The position numbers were made by a program, and so were the translations under genes. The notes below the pieces were generated by a model. That model made no database searches, was not told the DNA's origin, and saw nothing but the letters and a program-made list of their open reading frames with translations. Positions 1-6,125 of a stretch of DNA of 35,505 bases are shown here, piece by piece; within the stretch, counting starts at the first letter, position 1, and each line of letters starts with the position of its first letter. The DNA lies in IMG/VR virus record IMGVR_UViG_3300035490_000021, positions 1 to 35,505 of that record. The stretch is one strand, 5' to 3'. This DNA comes from a virus.

Positions 1-117
1 CCCTGTGAGTTTATAGGAGTCTGTTACGGTGTTGGGGCTGAATCTGTAACGGCGGATTCCGAGCCGCCTGCCGGTTTTAAGCGAATTTCCTTGCCAGTCG
101 CTAAAACTGAGGTATAG
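1..117 (+). CDS. C-terminal end of an unidentified protein (partial)
   Basis: The first frame is open from base 1 to a TAG at 115-117, one base before the next ATG, which is the usual spacing in this genome. The visible 38 residues include CEFIGVCYG and a short Pro-rich stretch. A C-x5-C pair near the C-terminus, next to a Sak4-like recombinase, is reminiscent of the Cys-rich tail of Cas4/RecB-type PD-(D/E)XK phage nucleases, but too little is present to assign it. The GC-rich inverted repeat at 51-68 lies inside this reading frame, so I do not call it a terminator. Confidence 0.5.
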   Translation, partial: PCEFIGVCYGVGAESVTADSEPPAGFKRISLPVAKTEV

Positions 118-118
118 T

Positions 119-334
119 ATGGGCAAAGGATCACAACAACGTCCCCGCCTTGTAACGTACAAAGAGTACGCCAAGAATTGGGAAAGGGCATTTCCTAAAT
201 TGGAGAAACAAAATGAGTCTACCCCCGAACCGAAATATGCCTGTAGTCAATGTGGAAAACCGTGGGGCGTCTGTCAGTGTTGGAGTTGGTATGAAATCCC
301 CATTGACAAAGCCCCTGAACATCCCGAAGCCTAA
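119..334 (+). CDS. Small phage protein with Cys cluster (hypothetical)
   Basis: A 71-residue protein. It begins MGKGSQQRPRLVTYKEYAKN, which resembles the widespread small phage proteins that start MGKG.. and continue with a KxYxxNWxRxF-type segment. The C-terminal half has CSQCGKPWGVCQCW (about residues 42-55), two CxxC/CxC pairs that could bind one zinc. The function of this family is unknown to me. It follows the preceding stop directly, and its last 122 nt overlap the start of the ATPase gene in another frame. I keep both genes because this one has family-like N-terminal sequence and the ATPase has this genome's standard ribosome binding site. Confidence 0.7.
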   Translation: MGKGSQQRPRLVTYKEYAKNWERAFPKLEKQNESTPEPKYACSQCGKPWGVCQCWSWYEIPIDKAPEHPEA

Positions 335-1172
335 TCTTGCTCCTTCTGTTTCTTCTGTGAGCAATAAGAAGTTCACAGTAAAGCAGAATGATCCTAGTGA
401 CTTTGGGAAGAAGATTGTAATCTATGGTCCCGCCGGTGCAGGTAAATCTTCTCTCGCCGCGATGGCCCCCAATCCTGTGTTTCTGGATTTGAATAAGGGG
501 TTGACCGGCTTATCTGTGCAGGTTGTGGATGGAATTGTTACATTTGCCGATCTTCGGGCTGCTGTACAACAGTCAATCGCTTTTGTACCGGAAAACGGAA
601 CGCTAGTTGTGGACACAGTGAGCGAAGCGGATGAATTTATCGTGGATTACCTTAAGGTTCAACACAAGGTCGAATCTGTGTCAAAATTGGGGTACGATAA
701 ATTCCCATGTGCGAGTGAAGCATTGCGACTGTTACTGTCAGATTTTGATCCCATTATTAGGAGTAAGAGAAATGTGGTACTCTTGGCTCACGAGGCTACA
801 ATCAATTACAAAAATGCCTTGGGCAATGATTACCGTCAAATTGGTCCGCGTCTTTTACACTCCGCAAATGATTCTTGTCGTGACGCAGTTGTGGCGTGGT
901 CGGATCATACAATACGGGTCGCCCTGGCCGATGCCGAAGTGGTTAGTCAGACGGATGCGAAAGGCAAAGTGGTTGCCGGTAAAGCTGTCAATCGTAGTAC
1001 CCAACGCATTATTACGACTGATGGGAATCAATCTGTGATCGCCAAATCTCGACCCATTTTAGTTGAGGGGAAATACTATAGGCTACCCCCGGAGGGTATA
1101 GCCTTCACCGGCCCACAGGATGATAGCTTTTGGCGGGGGCTGGAAAATCCGACCATATTTGACAACCAATGA
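213..1172 (+). CDS. Sak4-like RecA-fold ATPase (phage nucleotide-binding protein, AAA_24 type)
   Basis: A 319-residue P-loop ATPase. The Walker A motif GPAGAGKSS lies at about residues 72-80, and a Walker B-type strand TLVVDT at about 130-135. This layout is typical of the AAA_24 / Sak4 family, RecA-like single-strand annealing or recombination proteins of phages; the role is inferred from family. The first 50 residues are Ser/Pro/Asn-rich and probably unstructured. The ATG at 213 is chosen because it is preceded by TGGAGAAACAAA, the standard signal of this genome; an ATG at residue 27 is the alternative. Its stop overlaps the next start (ATGA). The neighbouring SSB-like protein fits a recombination/replication module. 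Confidence 0.8.
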   Translation: MSLPPNRNMPVVNVENRGASVSVGVGMKSPLTKPLNIPKPNLAPSVSSVSNKKFTVKQNDPSDFGKKIVIYGPAGAGKSSLAAMAPNPVFLDLNKGLTGLSVQVVDGIVTFADLRAAVQQSIAFVPENGTLVVDTVSEADEFIVDYLKVQHKVESVSKLGYDKFPCASEALRLLLSDFDPIIRSKRNVVLLAHEATINYKNALGNDYRQIGPRLLHSANDSCRDAVVAWSDHTIRVALADAEVVSQTDAKGKVVAGKAVNRSTQRIITTDGNQSVIAKSRPILVEGKYYRLPPEGIAFTGPQDDSFWRGLENPTIFDNQ

Positions 1173-1327
1173 AATACCTTGTATCATGGGTGGATAGATA
1201 TGCCCGTCCCCGACAAAAAGAGGAACCGCAAGAATTGGTAGTGGAGCGGTGTAGACGCCTCCACCATCAGGGCTGCAAGCATTTGCAAATAGAACAACAA
1301 CAGGAGAAACCCCAATGTCCAAAATGA
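1169..1327 (+). CDS. Small basic protein linking ATPase and SSB-like gene (hypothetical)
   Basis: A 52-residue ORF starting in an ATGA overlap with the ATPase stop and ending 13 nt inside the next gene. Its 3' part contains CAGGAGAAACCCCA, the ribosome binding site of that gene. The product is Lys/Arg/Gln-rich with Cys at about 28, 36 and 50 (ERCRR.., GCKH.., PQCPK). The coupling on both sides and the lack of any other gene in this 142-nt gap support expression. Function unknown. Confidence 0.5.
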   Translation: MKYLVSWVDRYARPRQKEEPQELVVERCRRLHHQGCKHLQIEQQQEKPQCPK

Positions 1328-2223
1328 TAGATAGTCCCGGTACTTATCGCGGCACAGTCTTAGAGAGTAAATTCGATTACTCGACAAACGGTTGTCCACA
1401 AGCGATACTGAAACTTTCTGCTGCCCACCGATATACCGATGAACCGGAATGGATGGCAAAGTTCCAAATCACCGAACCGGATTACGTTGATTGGTCAAGC
1501 TATGAGGAAACCATTGTCGGCTTCTTCGTCATGTTCAAAGCCGGTGTGGAAATCTACAATGATGAAACCAAACTAAAGAATTACGATCAACTCAAGTTGG
1601 CTCTTGGGTGGGATGGCTTGTCATTCGAGCCGTTGAACGAAGGAGTGTTTGTCGGCAAAGAGGTAATGTATCGGGTGGAATCAAAAGAATACAACGGCAA
1701 ACAGCGGATTCAGGTATCGTGGATCGACGCTCCCGATGCCCCACCCACCCGCAATCTCGCCCCGTCTGATCCCGCAACGGTGAAGGCGGCAACTGCCAAG
1801 CTACAGTTTGCCAAGCCCGCCGTTAAACCGGCTGCGGCCAAGCCTGTGACGGCGGCAAAGAAACCCGCAAACCCTACCCAAGCCGCTACCGCTGTCCCTG
1901 CTGCCAAGCCTACGGCCCATGCGGCTGTCCCCAATACTTCCAAGACAGTGACATCCCCTTCTAAGGTGGCTGTGATTGTTCCAGCCCGGACTGATGAAGT
2001 TCATGCCGCTCCACAGTATGACCCGTGCAGCAAAGTTGTGGCGTGGACCGAAATCAGTGATCCCGATGGAAATGGAAATGCCGACGCCACATTGGTTGAA
2101 ACCGTGTGGAATGAAACTATTAACGCGGTTGCGGGTGCAGCTACTCCTGACGAGCAAATCACCGATGCACAGTGGGGGGAGATTCGGGTGAAAGGGTTAG
2201 AGAGATTGAATAAGAAGGGATAG
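1315..2223 (+). CDS. SSB/DUF669-like single-strand DNA-binding protein candidate
   Basis: A 302-residue protein in three parts: an acidic, beta-rich N-terminal domain (about 1-150), a Pro/Ala/Lys-rich linker (about 150-225, many KPA/AKP units) and a small acidic C-terminal segment. No catalytic motif is visible. The size, the structured domain plus low-complexity linker, and the position just after a Sak4-like ATPase match phage SSB or DUF669-type proteins that work with single-strand annealing recombinases. This is inference from context and layout. The start has AGGAGAAACCCCA upstream. The low-complexity linker is encoded by varied codons, so it is not a simple DNA repeat. Confidence 0.45.
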   Translation: MSKMIDSPGTYRGTVLESKFDYSTNGCPQAILKLSAAHRYTDEPEWMAKFQITEPDYVDWSSYEETIVGFFVMFKAGVEIYNDETKLKNYDQLKLALGWDGLSFEPLNEGVFVGKEVMYRVESKEYNGKQRIQVSWIDAPDAPPTRNLAPSDPATVKAATAKLQFAKPAVKPAAAKPVTAAKKPANPTQAATAVPAAKPTAHAAVPNTSKTVTSPSKVAVIVPARTDEVHAAPQYDPCSKVVAWTEISDPDGNGNADATLVETVWNETINAVAGAATPDEQITDAQWGEIRVKGLERLNKKG

Positions 2224-2247
2224 TATAACCTCGATTGTGGATTCTTT

Positions 2248-2571
2248 ATGACTACCGACCCCAAATCTCGAAAAGAAATTCCAATGGCTCGTGGTTTGTT
2301 AGATTACTTCCCCGATGCTTGTGCCGCTGTGGCGAATGTAAGTTTTGTTTCGACACAGCAACACCATCCTAACGAATCGATGCACTGGGATCGAGATAAA
2401 TCCCCCGATCATGCCGACTGTATTGCCCGACATCTCGTGGAACGTGGCACATTAGACACAGATGGATTGCGGCATAGTGCAAAGTTGGCGTGGCGGGCAT
2501 TGGCGTTGTTACAAGTTGAATTGGAAACTGTTAATTCATTAGTGAATTCTCCTAAAGTGGGGGATAAGTGA
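2248..2571 (+). CDS. dATP/dGTP diphosphohydrolase N-terminal-type protein (DUF5664-like)
   Basis: A 107-residue protein containing ARGLLDYFPDACAAVA, HWDRDKSPDHADCIARHL and LRHSAKLAWRALALLQVELE. These are hallmark stretches of a small all-helical phage domain annotated as dATP/dGTP diphosphohydrolase N-terminal (DUF5664). The His/Asp residues in HADC..RH are plausible metal ligands. By family, it may adjust the deoxynucleotide pool. The short N-terminal extension (DPKSRKEIP) also looks like the family, so I keep the ATG at 2248 rather than the one at 2284. Its stop overlaps the GTG start of the next gene (GTGA), so the two are probably co-translated. Confidence 0.7.
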   Translation: MTTDPKSRKEIPMARGLLDYFPDACAAVANVSFVSTQQHHPNESMHWDRDKSPDHADCIARHLVERGTLDTDGLRHSAKLAWRALALLQVELETVNSLVNSPKVGDK

Positions 2572-2951
2572 AAACGATCTACATTGCAGGTGGAATGTCG
2601 GGCTATCCCGACAACAATTTCCCCGCTTTTGATGCAGCCCGTGATCGGCTAAAGGCAAGGGGGGATAATCCTATTTCTCCCGCCGACTTAGACCGCAAGT
2701 ATGGATTCCGCACTCACTCCCGCGATTACGCCGCTCGTGACACAGAGGAAATCTTAAGGGAATGTCACGGCATATACTTACTCAGGGGATGGGAGAAGTC
2801 GTTAGGAGCAACGGCAGAGTTTTTTCTGTGCATGTGGATCAAGAAAGATGAGCCGGAATTTACGTTTGAATGTGAATCGGGTAGCGATGACCCTTTAAGC
2901 GACTTTGTTCGATATTGGGCACCGACTTACGTTCACGATATGGATTTATAA
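2568..2951 (+). CDS. DUF4406 nucleoside 2-deoxyribosyltransferase-like protein
   Basis: A 127-residue protein opening KTIYIAGGMSGYPDNNFPAF, the DUF4406 signature (Rossmann-like fold related to nucleoside 2-deoxyribosyltransferases). GWEKSLGATAEFFLCMW follows at about residues 84-100, where the Glu after GATA matches the catalytic Glu of the deoxyribosyltransferase fold. Activity in DUF4406 proteins is not established; a role in nucleotide salvage or modified-base supply is inferred. It starts with GTG in a GTGA overlap and ends in TAATG with the next gene. Fusion or neighbourhood of DUF4406 with diphosphohydrolase-type domains is common in phages, which supports a joint nucleotide-pool function. 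Confidence 0.75.
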   Translation: MKTIYIAGGMSGYPDNNFPAFDAARDRLKARGDNPISPADLDRKYGFRTHSRDYAARDTEEILRECHGIYLLRGWEKSLGATAEFFLCMWIKKDEPEFTFECESGSDDPLSDFVRYWAPTYVHDMDL

Positions 2952-3772
2952 TGATTAGAAACATCGTCGTATTTTCAGATTGTCATATCGGCTGTCGCCT
3001 CGCCTTGTGTCACCCCGATGGAGCAAGCGTAGATGGCGGTGGACACTACAAACCTTCGGCAATTCAACTTGAAATTTGGAAAGTGTGGCGTGAATTTTGG
3101 GATGAATGGGTGCCCCGTGCATGTAACGGTGAGCCGTTTATTGTAGTTAATAATGGCGATACAGTTGATGGCGTACATCATCATTCCACTACACAGTGGA
3201 GTCACAACATCCACGATCAACGGCTACATGCGGAATTACTCTTAGAGCCGATTGTGAAGGCGTGCAAGGGACGGTATTATCATATTCGAGGCACTGAGGC
3301 TCATGTGGGCCAGAGTGGGGAATATGAAGAGGCGATTGCGAAGAGTTTGGGAGCGGTTAAGGATTCACAGGGGAGATATGCGAGATGGGAATTGCTTAAA
3401 TCATTAGGAAAATATCATGTCCATTTCACACACCACATCGGCACAACTTCGTCGGCGGCTCACGAAAGTTCAGCGGTCAATGCGGAAATCTCCGCAATGT
3501 TTACAAACGCGGGACGTATTGGAATATCGCCGCCTGATGTTGTTGTTAGGTCGCACCGACACCGTTGCATCGAAGTCCGCCTTCCTTCTGAGGGAGGCTA
3601 TAAATCCAGTTTTACAACCGCTGCTTTCCAAGCTAAGACACCCTATGTTTACCGTATGCCGGGCGGTCGCACCGGATCATCTCAAATCGGAGGTAGTTTG
3701 ATTCGATTGGGGGACGAAGAGTTGCATACGAGACATTTTGTGAAAGATGTCATTTCCGTAGAAGCGGAATAG
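2951..3772 (+). CDS. Calcineurin-like metallophosphoesterase
   Basis: A 273-residue protein with the metallophosphoesterase motif series in order: DCHIG near the N-terminus (D-x-H), NNGDTVDG (GD), RGTEAHVG (a GNH[DE] variant with T-E-A-H), HFTHHIG, and RSHRHR near residue 200 (a GHxH variant). These residues would hold a two-metal centre for phosphodiester or phosphomonoester cleavage. The substrate is unknown; DNA repair or nucleotide hydrolysis are possible. I place the start at 2951 (TAATG overlap with the DUF4406 gene), although the frame is open 12 codons further upstream. The changed third and last motifs are unusual and could reflect a divergent subfamily. Confidence 0.75.
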   Translation: MIRNIVVFSDCHIGCRLALCHPDGASVDGGGHYKPSAIQLEIWKVWREFWDEWVPRACNGEPFIVVNNGDTVDGVHHHSTTQWSHNIHDQRLHAELLLEPIVKACKGRYYHIRGTEAHVGQSGEYEEAIAKSLGAVKDSQGRYARWELLKSLGKYHVHFTHHIGTTSSAAHESSAVNAEISAMFTNAGRIGISPPDVVVRSHRHRCIEVRLPSEGGYKSSFTTAAFQAKTPYVYRMPGGRTGSSQIGGSLIRLGDEELHTRHFVKDVISVEAE

Positions 3773-3774
3773 CA

Positions 3775-4011
3775 ATGCCGATTTTAGTCCCTCAATCCGC
3801 CGTTGATGCTGCTGTTTCCGCTTGGAAGAAGCAAGAGGGGATATTGGATGAGATGCCGAAGGATGGAATAACAATTGCGGCATTGATGACAGGTCGTAAT
3901 TGCAGTTGGCCTACGGCAAAGCGGTGGCTAAAAGCACATGCAATTTTACTTGGGAAGATCAAAATAGGACGCAATTGGAATCTCGTTTACAAATTAAAGA
4001 AAGGAAAATAA
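3775..4011 (+). CDS. Small basic protein, possible helix-turn-helix
   Basis: A 78-residue protein. The central segment (about 31-57, GITIAALMTGRNCSWPTAKRWLKAHAILL) has the pattern of a helix-turn-helix: a helix, a turn around GRNCS, then a recognition-like helix with Lys/Arg. The C-terminus is basic. This suggests a small DNA-binding or regulatory protein, but no family is recognised. It starts 2 nt after the phosphoesterase stop and ends 1 nt before the next start. Confidence 0.5.
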   Translation: MPILVPQSAVDAAVSAWKKQEGILDEMPKDGITIAALMTGRNCSWPTAKRWLKAHAILLGKIKIGRNWNLVYKLKKGK

Positions 4012-4012
4012 G

Positions 4013-4477
4013 ATGAAACATCCTGTAATTTATTATGCGGTTCTTGGAATACTTGTATTTATAATCGGAATGATGTTGGGGATATTGACTGGCTGTGCCT
4101 CCCACCACACTCTTACCCCCGCCCAAATCGCCACTACCCGCCCCATTACCCACCCCCTTACCAACATCCAAACAGTTATTGCCCACACTCAAAAGACTCT
4201 TGAGCCGATCAATATTATCGCCTTCCTAGCCGCTCTGGCCGGACTTGGCGTCGTGGTGTTGGGTGTGGTAGAGGCGGATAAGCCTTTGGAGCATATCGGC
4301 CTTGTGATTGCAGCCATAGCAGGCGTGGTCACAGTTGGAACGCTCGCCGGGATCATCATTCTGCCATTTGTTCCGTGGCTACTTCTTGCGGTGGGAGTTA
4401 TCGGACTAGCCGCTCTTGGTTGGTGGATTTACGTCCGGTTTTTCCGCAAGACGGTGGTTGCAAAACCGGCGGCGTAG
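4013..4477 (+). CDS. Membrane lipoprotein-like protein with multiple TM segments
   Basis: A 154-residue protein. An N-terminal hydrophobic segment ends in ILTGC (Cys about residue 28), a plausible lipobox for signal peptidase II. A Thr/His/Pro-rich region (about 30-65) follows, then hydrophobic segments around 70-86, 95-118 and 120-140, and a basic tail RFFRK. This suggests an envelope-anchored protein. Its place among small membrane genes makes a lysis or superinfection role possible but unproven. Start chosen from AAAGGAAAATAAG directly upstream. Confidence 0.55.
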   Translation: MKHPVIYYAVLGILVFIIGMMLGILTGCASHHTLTPAQIATTRPITHPLTNIQTVIAHTQKTLEPINIIAFLAALAGLGVVVLGVVEADKPLEHIGLVIAAIAGVVTVGTLAGIIILPFVPWLLLAVGVIGLAALGWWIYVRFFRKTVVAKPAA

Positions 4478-4492
4478 GGTATAGTAGAACCA

Positions 4493-4508
4493 TAGGAGAA
4501 ACAAAATG
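4493..4508 (+). promoter_or_regulatory. Standard translation initiation signal (TAGGAGAAACAAAATG)
   Basis: Copy of the translation initiation block used throughout this genome, here in front of the 85-residue coiled-coil protein. GGAG is placed 7-8 nt before the ATG. Confidence 0.75.
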
Positions 4509-4763
4509 CCTAGCAGTTTCTATGTCCGCAATGGGCACAAGTATGAGCAACGTACCGGGGCTTCGTTAGAAACGGTGGAAAAAGCCTATACGGATTACAT
4601 GGAGTCACTGAACAAAGTACAGCAAATGACAAACCGCCTTTGTGAGTTGCGGGGAGAACTTCTAATTTTAGAGCCAAAATTAGAGGCCGAGAAACTGAGG
4701 TGCCGATGTTATCAAAGTGGCGTTGACACTTACCAACATTTTGAAGATTTAGTGCGTGAATGA
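4506..4763 (+). CDS. Small coiled-coil protein (hypothetical)
   Basis: An 85-residue protein. Residues about 25-65 (LNKVQQMTNRLCELRGELLI and onward to KLEAEKLR) form heptad-like Leu/Val/Met spacing, so a coiled coil is likely. Cys at about 46, 66 and 68 (LRCRC) could form disulfides or bind metal. Start set by TAGGAGAAACAAAATG. No family recognised. Part of the run of separately initiated small genes at 4.5-6.0 kb. Confidence 0.6.
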   Translation: MPSSFYVRNGHKYEQRTGASLETVEKAYTDYMESLNKVQQMTNRLCELRGELLILEPKLEAEKLRCRCYQSGVDTYQHFEDLVRE

Positions 4764-4767
4764 TCTT

Positions 4768-4813
4768 GGCGGCATCCCCTAGTGGTAATCAGCCCAATCG
4801 AGGATAACCCGCC
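4768..4813 (+). promoter_or_regulatory. Intergenic stem-loop before the 58-aa membrane gene
   Basis: GGCGG (4768-4772) pairs with CCGCC (4809-4813), and ATCC (4774-4777) pairs with GGAT (4802-4805), leaving a 24-nt loop. A U-tract (CTTTTAAC) and the repeated ribosome binding block follow. It could be a weak terminator, an mRNA processing or stabilising hairpin, or a folded remnant. It has no T-arm or anticodon arm, so it is not a tRNA. Confidence 0.35.
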
Positions 4814-4835
4814 TTTTAACTAGGAGAAACAAATG
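4813..4835 (+). repeat. Repeated 23-nt leader / ribosome binding block, copy 1
   Basis: An exact copy of the 23 nt at 5033-5055: CTTTT, then AACTAGGAGAAACAAATG, ending with the start codon. The identity extends upstream of the Shine-Dalgarno core, so this is more than ordinary ribosome-site similarity. It points to duplication of an expression cassette or selection for the whole leader. Confidence 0.7.
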
Positions 4836-5009
4836 AAATTAGCTCTTTGCATGACTGCCGGACTTGTATTAGGGGGCGTAGGCGGGGGTTGTATGCACTT
4901 CATTCTTCCCGAACCCTATTCCATGACTGCATCCTTCTTTTGGGGAATGATTTGTGGATTTGGCGGTGTAATAATGGGAATGAGATGGCAAGGAATGTTT
5001 GAAATTTAA
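4833..5009 (+). CDS. 58-aa small membrane protein
   Basis: ATG with AGGAGAAACAA upstream. The product (MKLALCMTAGLVLGGVGGGC...) has two hydrophobic segments, about residues 4-24 and 32-50, split by a short polar Pro-Glu-Pro turn, and it is rich in Gly, Met and Cys. A two-TM hairpin of this size is compatible with a holin or another small phage inner-membrane protein, but there is no specific match. It ends in a short acidic tail (FEI). Confidence 0.6.
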   Translation: MKLALCMTAGLVLGGVGGGCMHFILPEPYSMTASFFWGMICGFGGVIMGMRWQGMFEI

Positions 5010-5032
5010 CTAGGCTCGATACCTAGCATCCG

Positions 5033-5055
5033 CTTTTAACTAGGAGAAACAAATG
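5033..5055 (+). repeat. Repeated 23-nt leader / ribosome binding block, copy 2
   Basis: The second exact copy of the block at 4813-4835, here in front of the 61-residue protein. A related shorter version (TAGGAGAAACAATG) starts the GroES-like gene at 5239-5252. Confidence 0.7.
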
Positions 5056-5238
5056 AATACCGCAGAATTGTATCGTGCTGCCCGTAAAGCCCGGCGTATG
5101 GCTCAATGTGACTTGGCCAGGCTCGAAAACGAAATCCACGATGCACAACTGAAAGTGAAGTTGGCGATGTTGGATGAGGAAGATGCCGCCGATAATCATA
5201 TCGGAATGGGCAATATTCAAGTTGGAAGTAATCGCTAA
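5053..5238 (+). CDS. Small helical protein (hypothetical)
   Basis: A 61-residue, highly charged and probably helical protein (ARKARRMAQCDLARLENEIH..., then an acidic DEEDAADN stretch). Its start is defined by the 23-nt leader block. It resembles the small amphipathic or coiled proteins found between phage genes, with no specific family match. Confidence 0.6.
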   Translation: MNTAELYRAARKARRMAQCDLARLENEIHDAQLKVKLAMLDEEDAADNHIGMGNIQVGSNR

Positions 5239-5249
5239 TAGGAGAAACA

Positions 5250-5600
5250 ATGCACTTCCCTCAAATGCGTAACAACTACGTCTTAGTCCGTGTACTTCAA
5301 AAGAAGGCACAGAAGGTTGGACTAATTGAAGTGACTAACAACATGAGTAAAGCGATTGATGAAGTTGAGATTCTCGGTGTCGGTCTCGGCACAACTTCAA
5401 TCAACAACACAACTCCCTCTACTTCCGATCTTCGCTGCGGTCAAATCTGTGAGGCGAAGATGCGATCCTATCGTGAATTGGGTGGCGGGGGAGAACAGGT
5501 ACGAGAAGATAGTATTGCATTTGTGTGGGGCAATGAGGCGTTGTCTATCATCCATGAGTCACAGATTATCGCCATTGTAAAGGAAGCGGATGTAGCCTAA
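5250..5600 (+). CDS. GroES-like co-chaperonin
   Basis: A 116-residue protein laid out like GroES/Cpn10: an N-terminal strand NNYVLVRVLQKKAQKVGLIEV (cf. RPLHDRVLVKR...GGI), a VEILGVGLG strand-turn (cf. GEVVAVGPG), DLRCGQICEAK (cf. VKVGDIVLF), and a C-terminal EALSIIHESQIIAIVKEAD, which matches the ..LIMRESDILAIVE end of GroES closely. A mobile-loop-like Asn/Thr/Ser stretch lies between. Phage GroES analogues (T4 gp31 type) replace host GroES so that the host chaperonin folds the capsid protein; that role is inferred here. Start set by TAGGAGAAACA. No GroEL gene is in the window. Confidence 0.65.
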   Translation: MHFPQMRNNYVLVRVLQKKAQKVGLIEVTNNMSKAIDEVEILGVGLGTTSINNTTPSTSDLRCGQICEAKMRSYRELGGGGEQVREDSIAFVWGNEALSIIHESQIIAIVKEADVA

Positions 5601-5608
5601 GATATATC

Positions 5609-5896
5609 ATGCCTCCCGACTCCATGAAAGAATTGTTGGAAAATGCGGAAGCCTACCGCGAAGTCATTGTCAAGCCTGTGGTTGATGCGTTGGAGTCTAA
5701 AATTGATCTGATGCTGAAGCCGATAGCGGATAAGCAAACTGCACAGGAAGGGCGGCTTGGGGCGGTAGAGACAAAGGTAAGTTCCCTACAGAGTATGTGG
5801 GGAAAAGTCTTAATCAGCGGCACGGTTTGGTCATCGCTAATCGGGATTGTATTAGGAATCTTTACTTCCAAAATTCGGAAATGGCTTGGGATTTAA
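5609..5896 (+). CDS. Coiled-coil plus C-terminal TM protein (holin/XhlA-like candidate)
   Basis: A 95-residue protein. It has an amphipathic, charged N-terminal helix with heptad spacing (about 5-65, including KIDLMLKPIADKQTAQEGRL and VETKVSSLQS), then one hydrophobic segment (about 69-87, VLISGTVWSSLIGIVLGIF), then a basic tail SKIRKWLGI. This topology resembles XhlA/holin-accessory proteins and other tail-anchored phage membrane proteins. The sequence match is topological only. ATG 5624 is an alternative start. Confidence 0.5.
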   Translation: MPPDSMKELLENAEAYREVIVKPVVDALESKIDLMLKPIADKQTAQEGRLGAVETKVSSLQSMWGKVLISGTVWSSLIGIVLGIFTSKIRKWLGI

Positions 5897-5897
5897 T

Positions 5898-5990
5898 ATG
5901 TGGTTCGTAATTGGGGCATTCACCTACGCGGCACTTCTCTTCTTCATCCTCTGCTTCATGGCGGGCACGGATATGTCAGACCGGGATTAA
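5898..5990 (+). CDS. 30-aa single-TM membrane peptide
   Basis: An ATG 2 nt after the preceding stop opens a 30-residue peptide made almost entirely of one hydrophobic segment (FVIGAFTYAALLFFILCFMA) with a short acidic tail TDMSDRD. The tight spacing and clean TM profile support a real gene. It is the last rightward gene and overlaps the last leftward gene by 4 nt on the opposite strand. Function unknown. Confidence 0.5.
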   Translation: MWFVIGAFTYAALLFFILCFMAGTDMSDRD

Positions 5991-6124
5991 GCAACCCACT
6001 CTCTCACACACGGATAGGGGATCAAATCTGGCCTAAATAACCAGAAGCGATAGAATACCAACCCGCACTCCAATAACTCCACGATCCAAAGTATCAAGAA
6101 GAAAATCAGGATTTTGTGTTTCAT
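5987..6124 (-). CDS. 45-aa membrane-anchored peptide, last leftward gene
   Basis: ATG 1 nt after the primase-helicase stop (GAAAGGTGATATG, with AAAGGTG as a plausible Shine-Dalgarno). The product MKHKILIFFLILWIVELLEC has an N-terminal hydrophobic helix, then a short aromatic/Pro segment. Its stop codon overlaps the stop of the convergent gene by 4 nt, so no intergenic terminator exists between the two operons. Function unknown. Confidence 0.5.
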   Translation of the reverse strand: MKHKILIFFLILWIVELLECGLVFYRFWLFRPDLIPYPCVREWVA

Positions 6125-6125
6125 A

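Noticed and set aside
12-30. TAGGAGTCTGTTACGG, similar to the ribosome site before the gene starting at 15876 but with ACG
   Set aside because: The ACG frame stops after seven codons and the region is already coding in frame 1.
51-68. GC-rich inverted repeat GGCGG...CCGCC followed by a short T run
   Set aside because: It lies inside the reading frame that ends at 117, the T run is six bases away, and nothing else supports termination.
1801-2157. 118-codon minus-strand ORF opposite the SSB-like gene
   Set aside because: Shadow of the Ala/Pro/Lys linker; Gly/Arg/Ser low complexity and no start signal.
4768-4813. tRNA-like sequence between the 85-aa and 58-aa genes
   Set aside because: The stem pairs, but there is no T-arm consensus, anticodon arm or correct arm spacing.
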